A stretch of DNA of 64,000 nucleotides from Burkholderiales bacterium (GCA_016185015.1 JACPOI010000028.1:86173-150172); one strand, 5' to 3'; counted from the first letter of the stretch, positions 28,622 to 37,184 are shown. The notes: generated by a model not told the origin, from the sequence alone. Program-made: numbers and translations.

Positions 28622-29856
28622 CGGACCGTCACCTTCCCACCTTGCGTGCTGCGCATCACGTGCAACTGCTGCAGGGCGGGCAGGAACTGTTTCCCGCCAT
28701 GGTGCGGGCGATCGACCGGGCGCTGCACGAAGTGCGCATCGAGACCTACATCTTCCATCCGGATGCCGCTGGCGAGCAGGTGGCTGCAGCCTTGGTGCGG
28801 GCGGCGCAGCGCGGGGTGGAGGTGTACCTGGTGATGGATGGCGTGGGCACGCCCTCGCTGCCGGCAGAATGGTCCGGTCGCTTCGACGCGGCCGGTGTGC
28901 AGTGGCGGATCTTTCTCCCCCTGGGGCGGCTTGGCCTGCTGATCCCCAGCCGCTGGCGCCGGCTGCATAGAAAGCTGTGCGTGGTCGATGGCCGGGTCGC
29001 TTTCTGCGGTGGTATCAATGTCCTGGATGACAGGAACGATCCCAACCATGGCCCTCTTGAGGCGCCGCGCTTCGATTTTGCGGTGCGTGTCACGGGGCCT
29101 CTGGTGCGTGCCGTGCACGAGGTGACGGTCCAGTTCTGGTGGCGTGTGCAGGCGGGCAGCAAGGTCCGGGAGGTGGATCTGCCGGCGGCCTGGCATCACG
29201 TGGAGGAAGCCGTCCGGCAGGCGCTGCAGAAAGGGGCGGCCGACAGTGCCGAGCTGGACGAGGTGCATCGCGGCGGGGCAGGAACCCGCGCAGCCTTGCT
29301 GCTGCGCGACAACTTGCGGCACCGCAGCCGCATCGAGCGAGCCTATCGCAAGGCGATCGCCGAAGCGCGCGAAGAAATCATCATTGCCAATGCCTACTTT
29401 GCGCCGGGGCGCAAACTGCGCCAGGCGCTGATACATGCCAGCCAGCGCGGTGTGCGGGTGCGTCTGCTGCTGCAGGGGCGCTACGAGTATTTCATGCAAT
29501 TTCACGCCGTGCGCATGGTCTATGGTGTCCTGCTGGGCGCCGGCATGGAGATCCATGAATACTCGCCCAGCTTCCTGCATGCCAAGGTGGCGGTGATCGA
29601 TGGCCACTGGGCCACCGTCGGCTCTTCCAACCTCGATCCCCTGAGCCTCCTGCTGGCACGGGAGGCCAATGTGGTGGTGGACGATGCCGGTTTTGCGCGG
29701 GATCTGCGCGCTCGCCTGGTCCGTGCCATGGAGCACGAAGGGCGCCGCGTGGACCCGACCCGCTATGCCGAGCGGCCCTGGCATCAGCGACTGCTGGATC
29801 GCATGGCCTTCAGCCTGATGCGGGTGGGCGTGTTTCTGAGTGGCAACCGCTACTGA
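28618..29856 (+). CDS. clsB: Cardiolipin synthase B
   Basis: This phospholipase D superfamily enzyme makes cardiolipin by transesterification of phosphatidylglycerol at the inner membrane. The 412-residue protein has two HKD motifs: H117-x-K119-x4-D124 followed by GGIN, and HAKVAVID starting at His321 followed by GSSN. It lacks N-terminal membrane helices, as ClsB does in contrast to ClsA. The start at 28618 overlaps the stop of the YbhP-like gene, which mirrors the ybhP-clsB pair of enterobacteria. Confidence 0.93.
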   Translation: MTDRHLPTLRAAHHVQLLQGGQELFPAMVRAIDRALHEVRIETYIFHPDAAGEQVAAALVRAAQRGVEVYLVMDGVGTPSLPAEWSGRFDAAGVQWRIFLPLGRLGLLIPSRWRRLHRKLCVVDGRVAFCGGINVLDDRNDPNHGPLEAPRFDFAVRVTGPLVRAVHEVTVQFWWRVQAGSKVREVDLPAAWHHVEEAVRQALQKGAADSAELDEVHRGGAGTRAALLLRDNLRHRSRIERAYRKAIAEAREEIIIANAYFAPGRKLRQALIHASQRGVRVRLLLQGRYEYFMQFHAVRMVYGVLLGAGMEIHEYSPSFLHAKVAVIDGHWATVGSSNLDPLSLLLAREANVVVDDAGFARDLRARLVRAMEHEGRRVDPTRYAERPWHQRLLDRMAFSLMRVGVFLSGNRY

Positions 29857-29873
29857 ATTAATAGCTGTGTTTG

Positions 29874-29902
29874 TTGCTCCCAAAGGCTTTTTCGCAGATA
29901 AC
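29874..29902 (+). promoter_or_regulatory. Candidate sigma-70 promoter of folE-BLUF
   Basis: TTGCTC (29874-29879) and GATAAC (29897-29902) are 17 bases apart in the 77-base gap between clsB and folE. The predicted start near 29909 gives a leader of about 25 bases to the folE ATG at 29934. Confidence 0.45.
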
Positions 29903-29933
29903 CCTGATCGTGAATCGCTGTTACCATAACGGC

Positions 29934-30662
29934 ATGCTGAAGAAAAGTCAGAGCCTTATGAATCCGACAGACGCTGCCGACGAGGGCACCCCGGTGTCCG
30001 TGAAGATTCGCGAACGCCTGCTGGCGGCGCGCAAGCGCTTCTACGCGAACGACAACATCGCCCCTTATATTGAGCCTGGTGAGCTGGAGCAGCTGCTCGA
30101 CGAGGTCGAGCACAAGATGCAGCATGTGCTCGACAGCCTGGTGATCGATACCGAGAACGATCACAACACCGACAACACGGCCAGGCGCGTCGCCAAGATG
30201 TACCTCAACGAGGTGTTTCGCGGTCGTTATGTGCATGCACCGACCATCACCGAATTCCCCAATGCCGAGCACCTCAACGAGCTGATGATCGTCGGTCCGA
30301 TCACGGTGCGCAGCGCCTGTTCGCACCATTTCTGCCCTGTCATCGGCAAGATCTGGATCGGTGTCATGCCCAACGAGCACACCAATGTCATCGGCCTGTC
30401 CAAGTACGCGCGTCTGGCCGAGTGGATCATGGGCCGGCCGCAGATCCAGGAAGAGGCTGTGGTGCAGCTGGCCGACCTGATCCAGGAAAAGACCCAGCCC
30501 GATGGCCTGGCCATCGTCATGGAAGCCAGCCACTACTGCATGGCCTGGCGCGGGGTGAAGGACATGGACAGCAAGATGATCAACTCGGTCATGCGCGGCG
30601 TGTTCCTGAAGGATCCCAACCTGCGCCGTGAATTCCTGTCACTGATTCCCCGGAGGAACTGA
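29934..30662 (+). CDS. folE: GTP cyclohydrolase I
   Basis: This zinc enzyme converts GTP to dihydroneopterin triphosphate, the first step of tetrahydrofolate synthesis. The 242-residue protein has the family core NDHNTDNTARRVAKMY and the zinc-site segment SACSHHFCPV (Cys129, His132). The third ligand is in SHYCMAW, and the C-terminal MRGVF is typical. An ATG at 29958 is a plausible alternative start. The stop is two bases before a BLUF photosensor gene, so light sensing and pterin synthesis are transcriptionally tied. nudB, encoding the next enzyme, is upstream on the same strand. Confidence 0.96.
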   Translation: MLKKSQSLMNPTDAADEGTPVSVKIRERLLAARKRFYANDNIAPYIEPGELEQLLDEVEHKMQHVLDSLVIDTENDHNTDNTARRVAKMYLNEVFRGRYVHAPTITEFPNAEHLNELMIVGPITVRSACSHHFCPVIGKIWIGVMPNEHTNVIGLSKYARLAEWIMGRPQIQEEAVVQLADLIQEKTQPDGLAIVMEASHYCMAWRGVKDMDSKMINSVMRGVFLKDPNLRREFLSLIPRRN

Positions 30663-30664
30663 AC

Positions 30665-31087
30665 ATGCTGGTTCGCCTGCTTTATGCCAGCCGTGCCATC
30701 GATACGAGCCCGGAAGCCATCGAGAATATCCTCGCGCACTCGCGCCAGTACAACCCGAGCTGCGGCGTCACCGGCATCCTGTGTTACGGCGCCGGCATCT
30801 TCCTGCAAGCTATCGAGGGTGGCCGCAATGCGGTCAGCGACCTGTATGGCCATATCCAGCGCGATGTGCGCCACAAGGACGTGGTGCTGTTGCACTACGA
30901 GGAAATCACCGAGCGGCGCTTTGGCGGCTGGACCATGGGGCAGGTCAACCTCTCGCGCATCAACACCTCGATCCTGCTGAAGTATTCCGAGAAACCGGAG
31001 CTGGATCCTTACTCGGTTTCAGGTCGCGTTTCGCTGGCTCTGCTCGAAGAGTTGATGGCAACGGCCTCCATCATCGGCCGCAGCTAA
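30665..31087 (+). CDS. BLUF-domain blue-light sensor (stand-alone)
   Basis: This 140-residue protein consists of one BLUF domain, which binds FAD and senses blue light by rearranging hydrogen bonds around the flavin. The key residues are all present: Tyr7, Asn30, Gln48 (in FLQAIEG), Trp89 and Met91 (GGWTMG). The C-terminal 40 residues are helical with no effector domain, so it must act through a protein partner, as PixD-type short BLUF proteins do. It starts two bases after folE and is presumably co-transcribed with it. Its partner is unknown. Confidence 0.92.
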   Translation: MLVRLLYASRAIDTSPEAIENILAHSRQYNPSCGVTGILCYGAGIFLQAIEGGRNAVSDLYGHIQRDVRHKDVVLLHYEEITERRFGGWTMGQVNLSRINTSILLKYSEKPELDPYSVSGRVSLALLEELMATASIIGRS

Positions 31088-31230
31088 AAACTGGCAAATA
31101 AATCTACTGCGCAACCCGATCGCGGCGTTGGGCGGTGCTCGAAATCCTCACGTACTTGAAGTACGTTCCGGTTCCTGCGCTCCGTCCGCCTTGCGCTCGG
31201 GCTGCTCGCTACGATTTCTTCGCCAGTTTT
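31087..31230. repeat. 144-base imperfect palindrome in a convergent intergenic region
   Basis: The whole gap between the BLUF gene and the MinD-like gene is symmetrical about position 31158. The ends (31087-31104 and 31213-31230) match in 16 of 18 positions as inverted repeats, with AAAACTGGC perfect. The centre is ACGTACTT-G-AAGTACGT. The flanking arms match less well (roughly half). No reading frame is credible. Symmetry about a centre with conserved ends resembles a small non-autonomous mobile repeat or bidirectional terminator. Confidence 0.7.
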
Positions 31231-31250
31231 GGCGTAGCAAGGCGTGAGCC

Positions 31251-32084
31251 TCAGCTGTTCTTGGGGATGACGGTGTCTTCGATCTTGCCGGCCAGCTGGA
31301 CCAGGGCCAAACCCGCGGGGCAGCCCGGGGTGACCTGCATGAGCAACTGGCGGCGCATGATGGCCTGGCGTACCGAGGGGTCGACCGGGATGTCACCCAG
31401 GTGCACCAGCTTGATCGGTTTGCCCGGCTCGCCAGGCACGAAGCGGTCCACCACCTGTTGTAGCTGGACCGTGATGGCCCGGCCGTCACCCGGACGGGCG
31501 GTCTGATTGACGATCATGCGGATGGTCTGGCGCTTCTGCTGGCCGACCAGCACCTTGATGGTGGCGTAGGCATCGGTCAGCGAGGTCGGCTCGGGGGTGA
31601 CCACCAGCAGCACTTCGGAGGCCAGGGAGACGGCGAACAGCACCACGTCGGAGATACCGGCGCCGGTGTCGAGCAGCACCACGTCAAAACGCGGCACCAG
31701 GCTTTCCATCACGCGCAGGAATTCGTCGCGCACCTCGGGGGTCAGGCGCGAGTACTCGACCATGCCGGAGCCCGCCAGCAGCACCGAAAAGCCGCCCGGT
31801 GCCTTGATGATGGCTTCATCGAGTTTGGCCTTGCCGGTGAAGACGTCGTGCAGCGTGGTCTTGGGGTAGAGGTTGAGCACCACGTCCAGGTTGGCCAGGC
31901 CGAGGTCGGCGTCCAGCACCAGGACACGCAGGCCGCGCCGCGCCAGCGCGGCGGCCAGGTTGGCCGAGACGAAGGTCTTGCCCACGCCGCCCTTGCCGCT
32001 GGTGATGGCCAGCACCTTGCCCAGGGGTTTGAGGGGCACGGGCGGAGCCGGCTTGTCCTTGTCGGTATTCACTTCATCGCTCAT
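31251..32084 (-). CDS. Orphan MinD/ParA-family ATPase
   Basis: This 277-residue P-loop ATPase has the deviant Walker A SGKGGVGKT (29-37), DADLGLANLDVVL and VVLLDTGAGISD. It is closest in pattern to FlhG/MinD-like proteins. It lacks the usual C-terminal amphipathic membrane-targeting helix of MinD (the end is IEDTVIPKNS), the FlhG N-terminal DQAxxLR motif, and any minC, minE or flhF neighbour. It is co-transcribed with a GGDEF protein (1-base overlap), suggesting a positioning or surface-attachment role under c-di-GMP. The exact function is unassigned. Confidence 0.85.
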   Translation of the reverse strand: MSDEVNTDKDKPAPPVPLKPLGKVLAITSGKGGVGKTFVSANLAAALARRGLRVLVLDADLGLANLDVVLNLYPKTTLHDVFTGKAKLDEAIIKAPGGFSVLLAGSGMVEYSRLTPEVRDEFLRVMESLVPRFDVVLLDTGAGISDVVLFAVSLASEVLLVVTPEPTSLTDAYATIKVLVGQQKRQTIRMIVNQTARPGDGRAITVQLQQVVDRFVPGEPGKPIKLVHLGDIPVDPSVRQAIMRRQLLMQVTPGCPAGLALVQLAGKIEDTVIPKNS

Positions 32085-32845
32085 CAGCTGAACCTCTGGG
32101 TGCTGCTGTCGGTCAGGTCACCCCAGGCGGAGTCGGCCAGGGCCAGGTTGCCGAACAGCAGGCTTTTCTCTTCCGGACTGACGGAAATGACTTGTTGGTG
32201 ATCGATGCACACCCGGTTGCGCCCTTGGGCCTTGGCCAGGTAGAGCTGGGTGTCGGCGCGCTCGATCCACAGGTCGGCAGTGGAGCGCACCCAGACCGGG
32301 GCGAAGGCGCCGCCCACGCTGGTGGTGATCTCCAGATTGATCATGGGACTGACCGGTACGGACAGGGCGGCGACCGACTGGCGCACGCGCTCGGCGACGG
32401 ACTCGCCGTAGGCAGCCTGGCAGTCGGGCATGACGATGGCAAATTCCTCGCCACCGTAGCGGGCCACGGTGTCTTGCGGGCGCACGCAGCCGGCAATGCA
32501 GCGCGCCACGGCCTGCAAGACCTTGTCACCGGCCGGGTGGCCATGGGAGTCGTTGATTTTCTTGAAGTGGTCGATGTCCAGCATCAGCAGCAGGGCCGAG
32601 TTGCCGGAGCGGGCCACGATTTCTATCTCACGCGAGAGCACCGCCCTGAAATGGCGCCGGTTGGACAGGCCTGTCAGCGGGTCGCGCAGGGAGAGCTCGC
32701 ACAGCCCGTCGATGATGCGCTGCAGGTAGGCGGCCGGACCGTCCCCCGGGGCCGGCAGCTCGGTGCCATCGTGCTCGAGCAGCGCGCGCGCGTCGTCCAG
32801 ACGCAGCGCATTCACGTCAAGCGGGGGAGTGGGAGCCGAACTCAC
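32084..32845 (-). CDS. GGDEF diguanylate cyclase
   Basis: The 253-residue protein has a short N-terminal region without membrane helices, then a GGDEF domain (DPLTGLSNRRHF from residue 55, active-site loop GGEEF at 131-135). An inhibitory site R122-x2-D125 lies exactly five residues before the loop. It should therefore make cyclic di-GMP and be feedback-inhibited by it. A 40-residue C-terminal tail follows. There is no recognisable sensory domain, so the input may come from the adjacent ATPase, whose start codon it overlaps by one base. Confidence 0.92.
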   Translation of the reverse strand: MSSAPTPPLDVNALRLDDARALLEHDGTELPAPGDGPAAYLQRIIDGLCELSLRDPLTGLSNRRHFRAVLSREIEIVARSGNSALLLMLDIDHFKKINDSHGHPAGDKVLQAVARCIAGCVRPQDTVARYGGEEFAIVMPDCQAAYGESVAERVRQSVAALSVPVSPMINLEITTSVGGAFAPVWVRSTADLWIERADTQLYLAKAQGRNRVCIDHQQVISVSPEEKSLLFGNLALADSAWGDLTDSSTQRFS

Positions 32846-32972
32846 AGGGGATGTCCATCATTTACCATCAAAGTCTAACAGGAGCCCTGCGACGCAAGAG
32901 GTCAAATTTGGCAGGTTTCGTCCTTTAAGTCCGGACCTGGATGGATCAGAGGCAGAAACAAGGAAAAACAAG

Positions 32973-33503
32973 GTGAAGGAACTTCAGCCGGGCCGCCGGG
33001 CGGCGTCGCACATGGGCCGTCTGGTCTGCGGCTTGTTTGTGCTGTGCCTGGTACTTCCCCTGGCTGCACACGGCGCGAAGTCGAACTGGTCCGGTACGGT
33101 GACCCATGTCAGCGATGGCGACACGCTGTGGGTACGGCCGCAGCGCGGTGGCGCGCCCCGTGCGGTACGCATCGACGGGATCGATGCCCCCGAAATCTGC
33201 CAGACCCATGGCGAGACGGCGCGGGCCGCCCTGGTGGGCCGGGCGTTGGGGCAGGCGGTGCAGGTCAGCGTGCGCGGGCGTGACGATTACGGCCGGGCCC
33301 TGGCGCGGGTCAGTCTGCGCGGGCAGGACCTGGGGGCCTGGCTGGTCAGCCAGGGCCACGCCTGGTCCTATCGCTACCGGGGGCACAGCGGGCCGTATGC
33401 GCAGCAGGAAGGCCAGGCGCGGGCGCGCCGGCTGGGGCTGTTCCGCCAGGGGCGTGCCGAATTGCCACGTGAGTTTCGCCGCCGCCACGGTCCCTGCTAT
33501 TGA
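32973..33503 (+). CDS. Thermonuclease-family (SNase-like) secreted nuclease
   Basis: This protein of the staphylococcal nuclease family is exported by a signal peptide (hydrophobic core GLFVLCLVLPLAAHG). Catalytic residues by alignment are Arg66, Glu74 (VRIDGIDAPE) and Arg108 (DDYGRALARV), with DGDTLWV holding the metal-site aspartate. I choose the GTG at 32973 (176 residues) because AAGGA lies 8 bases before it. The ATG at 33012 gives 163 residues but has no ribosome binding site. The fold likely cuts DNA or RNA in the periplasm or outside the cell. Confidence 0.88.
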   Translation: MKELQPGRRAASHMGRLVCGLFVLCLVLPLAAHGAKSNWSGTVTHVSDGDTLWVRPQRGGAPRAVRIDGIDAPEICQTHGETARAALVGRALGQAVQVSVRGRDDYGRALARVSLRGQDLGAWLVSQGHAWSYRYRGHSGPYAQQEGQARARRLGLFRQGRAELPREFRRRHGPCY

Positions 33504-33515
33504 GGCGGGCTGGTT

Positions 33516-34271
33516 TCAGTGGGCGGCCTGGCCGCACACCGGGCAGGCCGGGTTGCGCGGTATCTGGATCTCGCTGAAGGCCATGTGCCGGCCGTCCAGC
33601 ATGAGCAGGCGACCGGCCAGCGGCGTGCCGGCACCGCTGAGCAGCTTGAGGGCCTCGGCGGCCTGCAGGGTGCCGATGATGCCCACCAGTGGCGCGAACA
33701 CGCCCAGGGTGGCACAGCGGGTTTCCTCGAAATCGTCCTGCGGGGGGAACACGCAGGCGTAGCAGGGGGAGTCGGCCGTGCGCGGGTCATAGACCGCGAG
33801 CTGACCATCAAAACGGATGGCCGCGCCCGAGACCAGGGGTTTGCGCAGGCGTACGCAGGCCGCGTTGACGGCCTGGCGGGTGGCGAAGTTGTCACTGCAG
33901 TCCAGCACGACATCGGCACGGGCCACCAACTCGTCGAGGAGGGCGGCATCCGCGCGCTGCGCGACGGTGTGGACCTGCACGTCGGGATTCAGGGCGGCCA
34001 CGGCCTGGCGGATGGAGTCGACCTTCGGCGCGCCCACCCGCGCCATGCTGTGGGCGATCTGGCGCTGCAGGTTGGTGACGTCGACCGAGTCGTGGTCGAC
34101 CACGGTGAGCTGGCCGACCCCGGCCGAGCCGAGGTAGAGCGCAACCGGTGAGCCCAGGCCGCCGGCACCGATGATCAGGGCGTGGCTGTCGAGCAGGCGC
34201 TGCTGGCCTTCGATGCCGATTTCCTCGAGCAGGATATGGCGCGAATAACGCAGCAGCTGATCGTCGGTCAT
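33516..34271 (-). CDS. moeB: MoeB/ThiF-family adenylyltransferase
   Basis: This E1-like enzyme adenylates the C-terminal glycine of a sulfur-carrier protein (MoaD or ThiS). The 251-residue protein has the nucleotide loop GAGGLGS (35-41), VDHDSVDVTNLQRQ, and two CxxC zinc pairs (CYAC and the C-terminal CPVC). The likely transfer cysteine is Cys186 in RCATLGVFAP. It has no rhodanese extension. MoeB is the usual name in this position, but MoeB and ThiF cannot be separated by sequence alone. Confidence 0.9.
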   Translation of the reverse strand: MTDDQLLRYSRHILLEEIGIEGQQRLLDSHALIIGAGGLGSPVALYLGSAGVGQLTVVDHDSVDVTNLQRQIAHSMARVGAPKVDSIRQAVAALNPDVQVHTVAQRADAALLDELVARADVVLDCSDNFATRQAVNAACVRLRKPLVSGAAIRFDGQLAVYDPRTADSPCYACVFPPQDDFEETRCATLGVFAPLVGIIGTLQAAEALKLLSGAGTPLAGRLLMLDGRHMAFSEIQIPRNPACPVCGQAAH

Positions 34272-34318
34272 CGTCTGCTCAGAGAGGGCGGGCGTCTCGA
34301 CGGACGCCGCCGCCCAAC

Positions 34319-35755
34319 TCAGTTTTCCTTGGGTTCTTCCTTGCGCTCGGTCTGGGTCTTGCTGACCAGAACGGGCAGGCCCTTGAGCTGGTTGATCGCC
34401 TGCATCAGCTGGAAGTCCTTGTCGGTGCCGAATTCAGGCAGCTTGCGCTCCGCTGCCGGCTTCTTGGACTCGTCTTCCAGCTTCTTGAGGGCGGCATCAC
34501 GTGCCTTCTCGCGAGCCTCGTCCTTCTTCTCGGCGCCCTGGCCGTTGCTCAGGTGCTTGTCGAGGTCGGCTTCGCGCGTGCGCAGCACCGAGAAGACATT
34601 GCCTTCGGCGGTTTCGTCCACCATGACGTCGGGCAGGATGCCCTTGGCCTGGATCGAACGGCCCGAAGGCGTGTAGTAGCGTGCCGTGGTGATCTTCAGG
34701 CCGGTGTCGGGGCCGAGCGGACGCACGGTCTGCACCGAGCCCTTGCCGAAGGTCTGGCTGCCCATGATGGTGGCGCGCTTGTGGTCCTGCAGGGCGCCGG
34801 CCACGATCTCGCTGGCCGAGGCCGAGCCTTCGTTGACCAGGACGACGAGCGGCACCTTCTTGAGGCTGGCGGGCAGGCGTTTGAGCGGGTCGCTGTTGCC
34901 GCGGCGCTGGTAGAACTCGGGCGAGGCCTTGAAGGTGAACTTGCTTTCGGCGAGCTGGCCGTTGGTCGAGACCACGGTCACGTTTTCCGGCAGGAAAGCA
35001 GCCGAGATGGCCACGGCGGCGTCGAGCAGGCCGCCCGGATCGTTGCGCAGGTCCAGCACCAGGCCCTTGAGCCCGGACTCCTGCTTGTAGATTTCTTCGA
35101 CCTTGCGGGCGAAGTCTTCCACCGTGCGTTCCTGGAACTGGCTCAGGCGGACCCAGGCGTAACCGGGCTCGATCACCTTGGCCTTGACCGACTGGGTCTT
35201 GATTTCCTCGCGCGTGATGGTGACGGGGAAGGAGCGGTTCTCGTCCTTGCGGAAGATGGTCAGCATGACCTTGGTATTGGGTTCGCCGCGCATGCGCTTG
35301 ACGGCTTCATTGAGCGTCAGGCCCTTGACGGCGGTGTCGTCAATGCGGGTGATCAGGTCATTGGTCTTGAGACCGGCGCGGTGCGCGGGCGAGCCCTCGA
35401 TGGGCGAGACCACCTTGACCAGGCCGTCCTCCTGCGTGATCTCGATGCCCACGCCGACGAAACGTCCGGCCGTGCCCTCGCGGAATTCCTTGTAGGACTT
35501 CTTGTCGAAGTACTGCGAATGCGGGTCCAGGCTGGAGACCATCCCGGAGATGGCGTCGGTGATGAGTTTTTTCTCATCGACCGGTTCGACATAGTCGGTC
35601 TTGATCATGCCGAAGACGGCGGCGAGCTGCTGCAACTCCTCCAGCGGCAGCGGCGCTACGGCATTGCGTGCCACGGTTTGCAGGGAAACAGTGGTGAGCG
35701 CGCCGGCAAGCACGCCCAGCGAAACCCAGCCGGCGATTTTCAATTTCTGACCCAT
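34319..35755 (-). CDS. S41-family C-terminal processing peptidase
   Basis: This 478-residue periplasmic serine protease of the CtpA/Tsp family has an N-terminal signal anchor (KIAGWVSLGVLAGALTTVSL). A PDZ domain lies near 90-175 (GSPAHRAGLKTNDLI). The catalytic serine-lysine pair is Ser313 (in SASASEI) and Lys338 (in FGKGSVQ). The C-terminal tail is charged and helical. It trims C-termini of periplasmic proteins or cell-wall hydrolases. It follows gpmA on the same strand and precedes moeB, the usual gpmA-ctpA-moeB order in this group. Confidence 0.94.
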   Translation of the reverse strand: MGQKLKIAGWVSLGVLAGALTTVSLQTVARNAVAPLPLEELQQLAAVFGMIKTDYVEPVDEKKLITDAISGMVSSLDPHSQYFDKKSYKEFREGTAGRFVGVGIEITQEDGLVKVVSPIEGSPAHRAGLKTNDLITRIDDTAVKGLTLNEAVKRMRGEPNTKVMLTIFRKDENRSFPVTITREEIKTQSVKAKVIEPGYAWVRLSQFQERTVEDFARKVEEIYKQESGLKGLVLDLRNDPGGLLDAAVAISAAFLPENVTVVSTNGQLAESKFTFKASPEFYQRRGNSDPLKRLPASLKKVPLVVLVNEGSASASEIVAGALQDHKRATIMGSQTFGKGSVQTVRPLGPDTGLKITTARYYTPSGRSIQAKGILPDVMVDETAEGNVFSVLRTREADLDKHLSNGQGAEKKDEAREKARDAALKKLEDESKKPAAERKLPEFGTDKDFQLMQAINQLKGLPVLVSKTQTERKEEPKEN

Positions 35756-35903
35756 GGATAGACCCTCGTCGCTTCAATATACACGGTTGGAAGCGAAATT
35801 GCCGCCGGGGTTCCGGCGGCTGGTGACAAATTGTTGGGCCGTTCCCGGCCCATGTGTGCTAAGGCAGTTGGGGGTGGAACCGCCAGGGGCAAGGGCTGGG
35901 CGC

Positions 35904-36647
35904 TCAGGCCTTGCCCTGGGTGGCGACGGCGGCGGCGGCCCGGGCGGCGGCCTCGGCGTCGCCCAGGTAATAGTGGCGGATGGGCTTGAGGCTGGCGTCG
36001 AGCTCGTAGACCAGGGGGATGCCGTTGGGGATGTTCAGGCCCACGATGTCCTGGTCGGAGATGCCGTCCAGGTACTTGACCAGGGCGCGGATCGAGTTGC
36101 CATGGGCGGCAACCACCACCCGCTTTCCGGACCGGATGGCCGGGGCCAGGGATTCGTTCCAGAAGGGCAGCACGCGTGCCACGGTGTCCTTCAGGCACTC
36201 TGTCAGCGGCACCTGATCGGCGGGCAGGCCGGCATAACGGCGGTCGGCGCGCTCGCTGCGCGGGTCGGTCGGCTCCAGGGCGGGCGGCGGGGTGTCGTAG
36301 CTGCGGCGCCAGACCAGCACCTGCTGCTCGCCGTATTGCTTGGCCATGTCGGCCTTGTTCAGGCCCTGCAGGGCGCCATAGTGGCGCTCGTTCAGGCGCC
36401 AGCTCTTGACCACCGGCAGCCAGGTGCGGTCCATCTCGTCCAGGCAGTACCACAGGGTGTGGATGGCGCGCTTGAGCACGCTGGTGTAGGCCACGTCGAA
36501 ATCGTAGCCCTCGGCCTTGAGCAGCTTGCCGGCCGACATGGCCTGGGAAACGCCGGTAGGGGTGAGGTCGACGTCGGTCCAGCCGGTGAAGCGGTTTTCC
36601 AGGTTCCAGGTCGATTCGCCGTGGCGGATGAGCACGAGTTTGTACAT
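35904..36647 (-). CDS. gpmA: 2,3-Bisphosphoglycerate-dependent phosphoglycerate mutase
   Basis: The glycolytic enzyme interconverts 3- and 2-phosphoglycerate. At 247 residues it matches the family. The catalytic His9 lies in [10 protein letters not shown], and later motifs are [12 protein letters not shown] and [13 protein letters not shown]. It is divergent from the rhodanese-grxC-secB genes. An 11-base-period direct repeat (CGGTTACGG twice, 36658-36677) lies just before its start. Confidence 0.97.
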   Translation of the reverse strand: MYKLVLIRHGESTWNLENRFTGWTDVDLTPTGVSQAMSAGKLLKAEGYDFDVAYTSVLKRAIHTLWYCLDEMDRTWLPVVKSWRLNERHYGALQGLNKADMAKQYGEQQVLVWRRSYDTPPPALEPTDPRSERADRRYAGLPADQVPLTECLKDTVARVLPFWNESLAPAIRSGKRVVVAAHGNSIRALVKYLDGISDQDIVGLNIPNGIPLVYELDASLKPIRHYYLGDAEAAARAAAAVATQGKA

Positions 36648-36657
36648 GGTGGTGGGG

Positions 36658-36677
36658 CGGTTACGGAACGGTTACGG
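36658..36677. repeat. Two direct repeats in phase upstream of gpmA
   Basis: CGGTTACGG occurs at 36658-36666 and 36669-36677, one helical turn apart, in the 125-base divergent region between gpmA and the rhodanese gene. Such in-phase repeats can bind a regulator, but none is known here. Confidence 0.4.
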
Positions 36678-36772
36678 GGGCAGGGCAGGGGCAAACCGCC
36701 TGGATTCTGCAGCAATCAAGCCGTCATTTTAAAATCAGGCTTTTGCACTTACCGTCTCCAACAAGGAATATT

Positions 36773-37180
36773 GTGAAATTCATCCTCGACAACTGGTCGC
36801 TGATCCTGGTTTGCCTGACCTCCGGCGTCTTGCTGGCCTGGCCGGCCATCAAGGGCGCCGCCGGCGGGTCCCTGACGCCGGTCGCCGCCGTGCAGCTGAT
36901 CAACCGTGAAAAAGCCGTGGTGATCGACGTTTGCGAGGCCAGCGAATATGCCGCCGGCCACGTCGCCGGCGCCAAGCACATCCCCCTGTCCCAGCTGGCC
37001 AACCAGCTGCCGGCCGTGGTGAAGAACAAGGAACTGCCCGTGATCTTCGTCTGCCAGAGCGGGGCGCGCTCCAGCAGCGCCGCCCGCGTCGCCAAGGGCC
37101 TGGGCTACACCCAGTCCCTGTCCCTGGGCGGCGGGCTTTCCAGCTGGCGTGCCGCCAGCATGCCGGTCGAGAAAGGTTGA
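36773..37180 (+). CDS. Membrane-anchored rhodanese-like protein
   Basis: This 135-residue protein has an N-terminal membrane helix (about residues 8-25) and one rhodanese domain with the active-site loop CQSGARS (Cys94). It likely handles sulfane sulfur or acts as a thiol carrier at the inner membrane, equivalent to YibN of enterobacteria. Start: GTG at 36773 preceded by AAGGAA (36763-36768). Gene order rhodanese-grxC-secB-gpsA matches E. coli yibN-grxC-secB-gpsA, which supports the call. Confidence 0.92.
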   Translation: MKFILDNWSLILVCLTSGVLLAWPAIKGAAGGSLTPVAAVQLINREKAVVIDVCEASEYAAGHVAGAKHIPLSQLANQLPAVVKNKELPVIFVCQSGARSSSAARVAKGLGYTQSLSLGGGLSSWRAASMPVEKG

Positions 37181-37184
37181 ACCC

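Noticed and set aside
32763..32972. Extended N terminus of the thermonuclease frame back to 32763
   Set aside because: That segment lies over the start of the divergent GGDEF gene and its gap; a ribosome binding site and signal peptide support the GTG at 32973.
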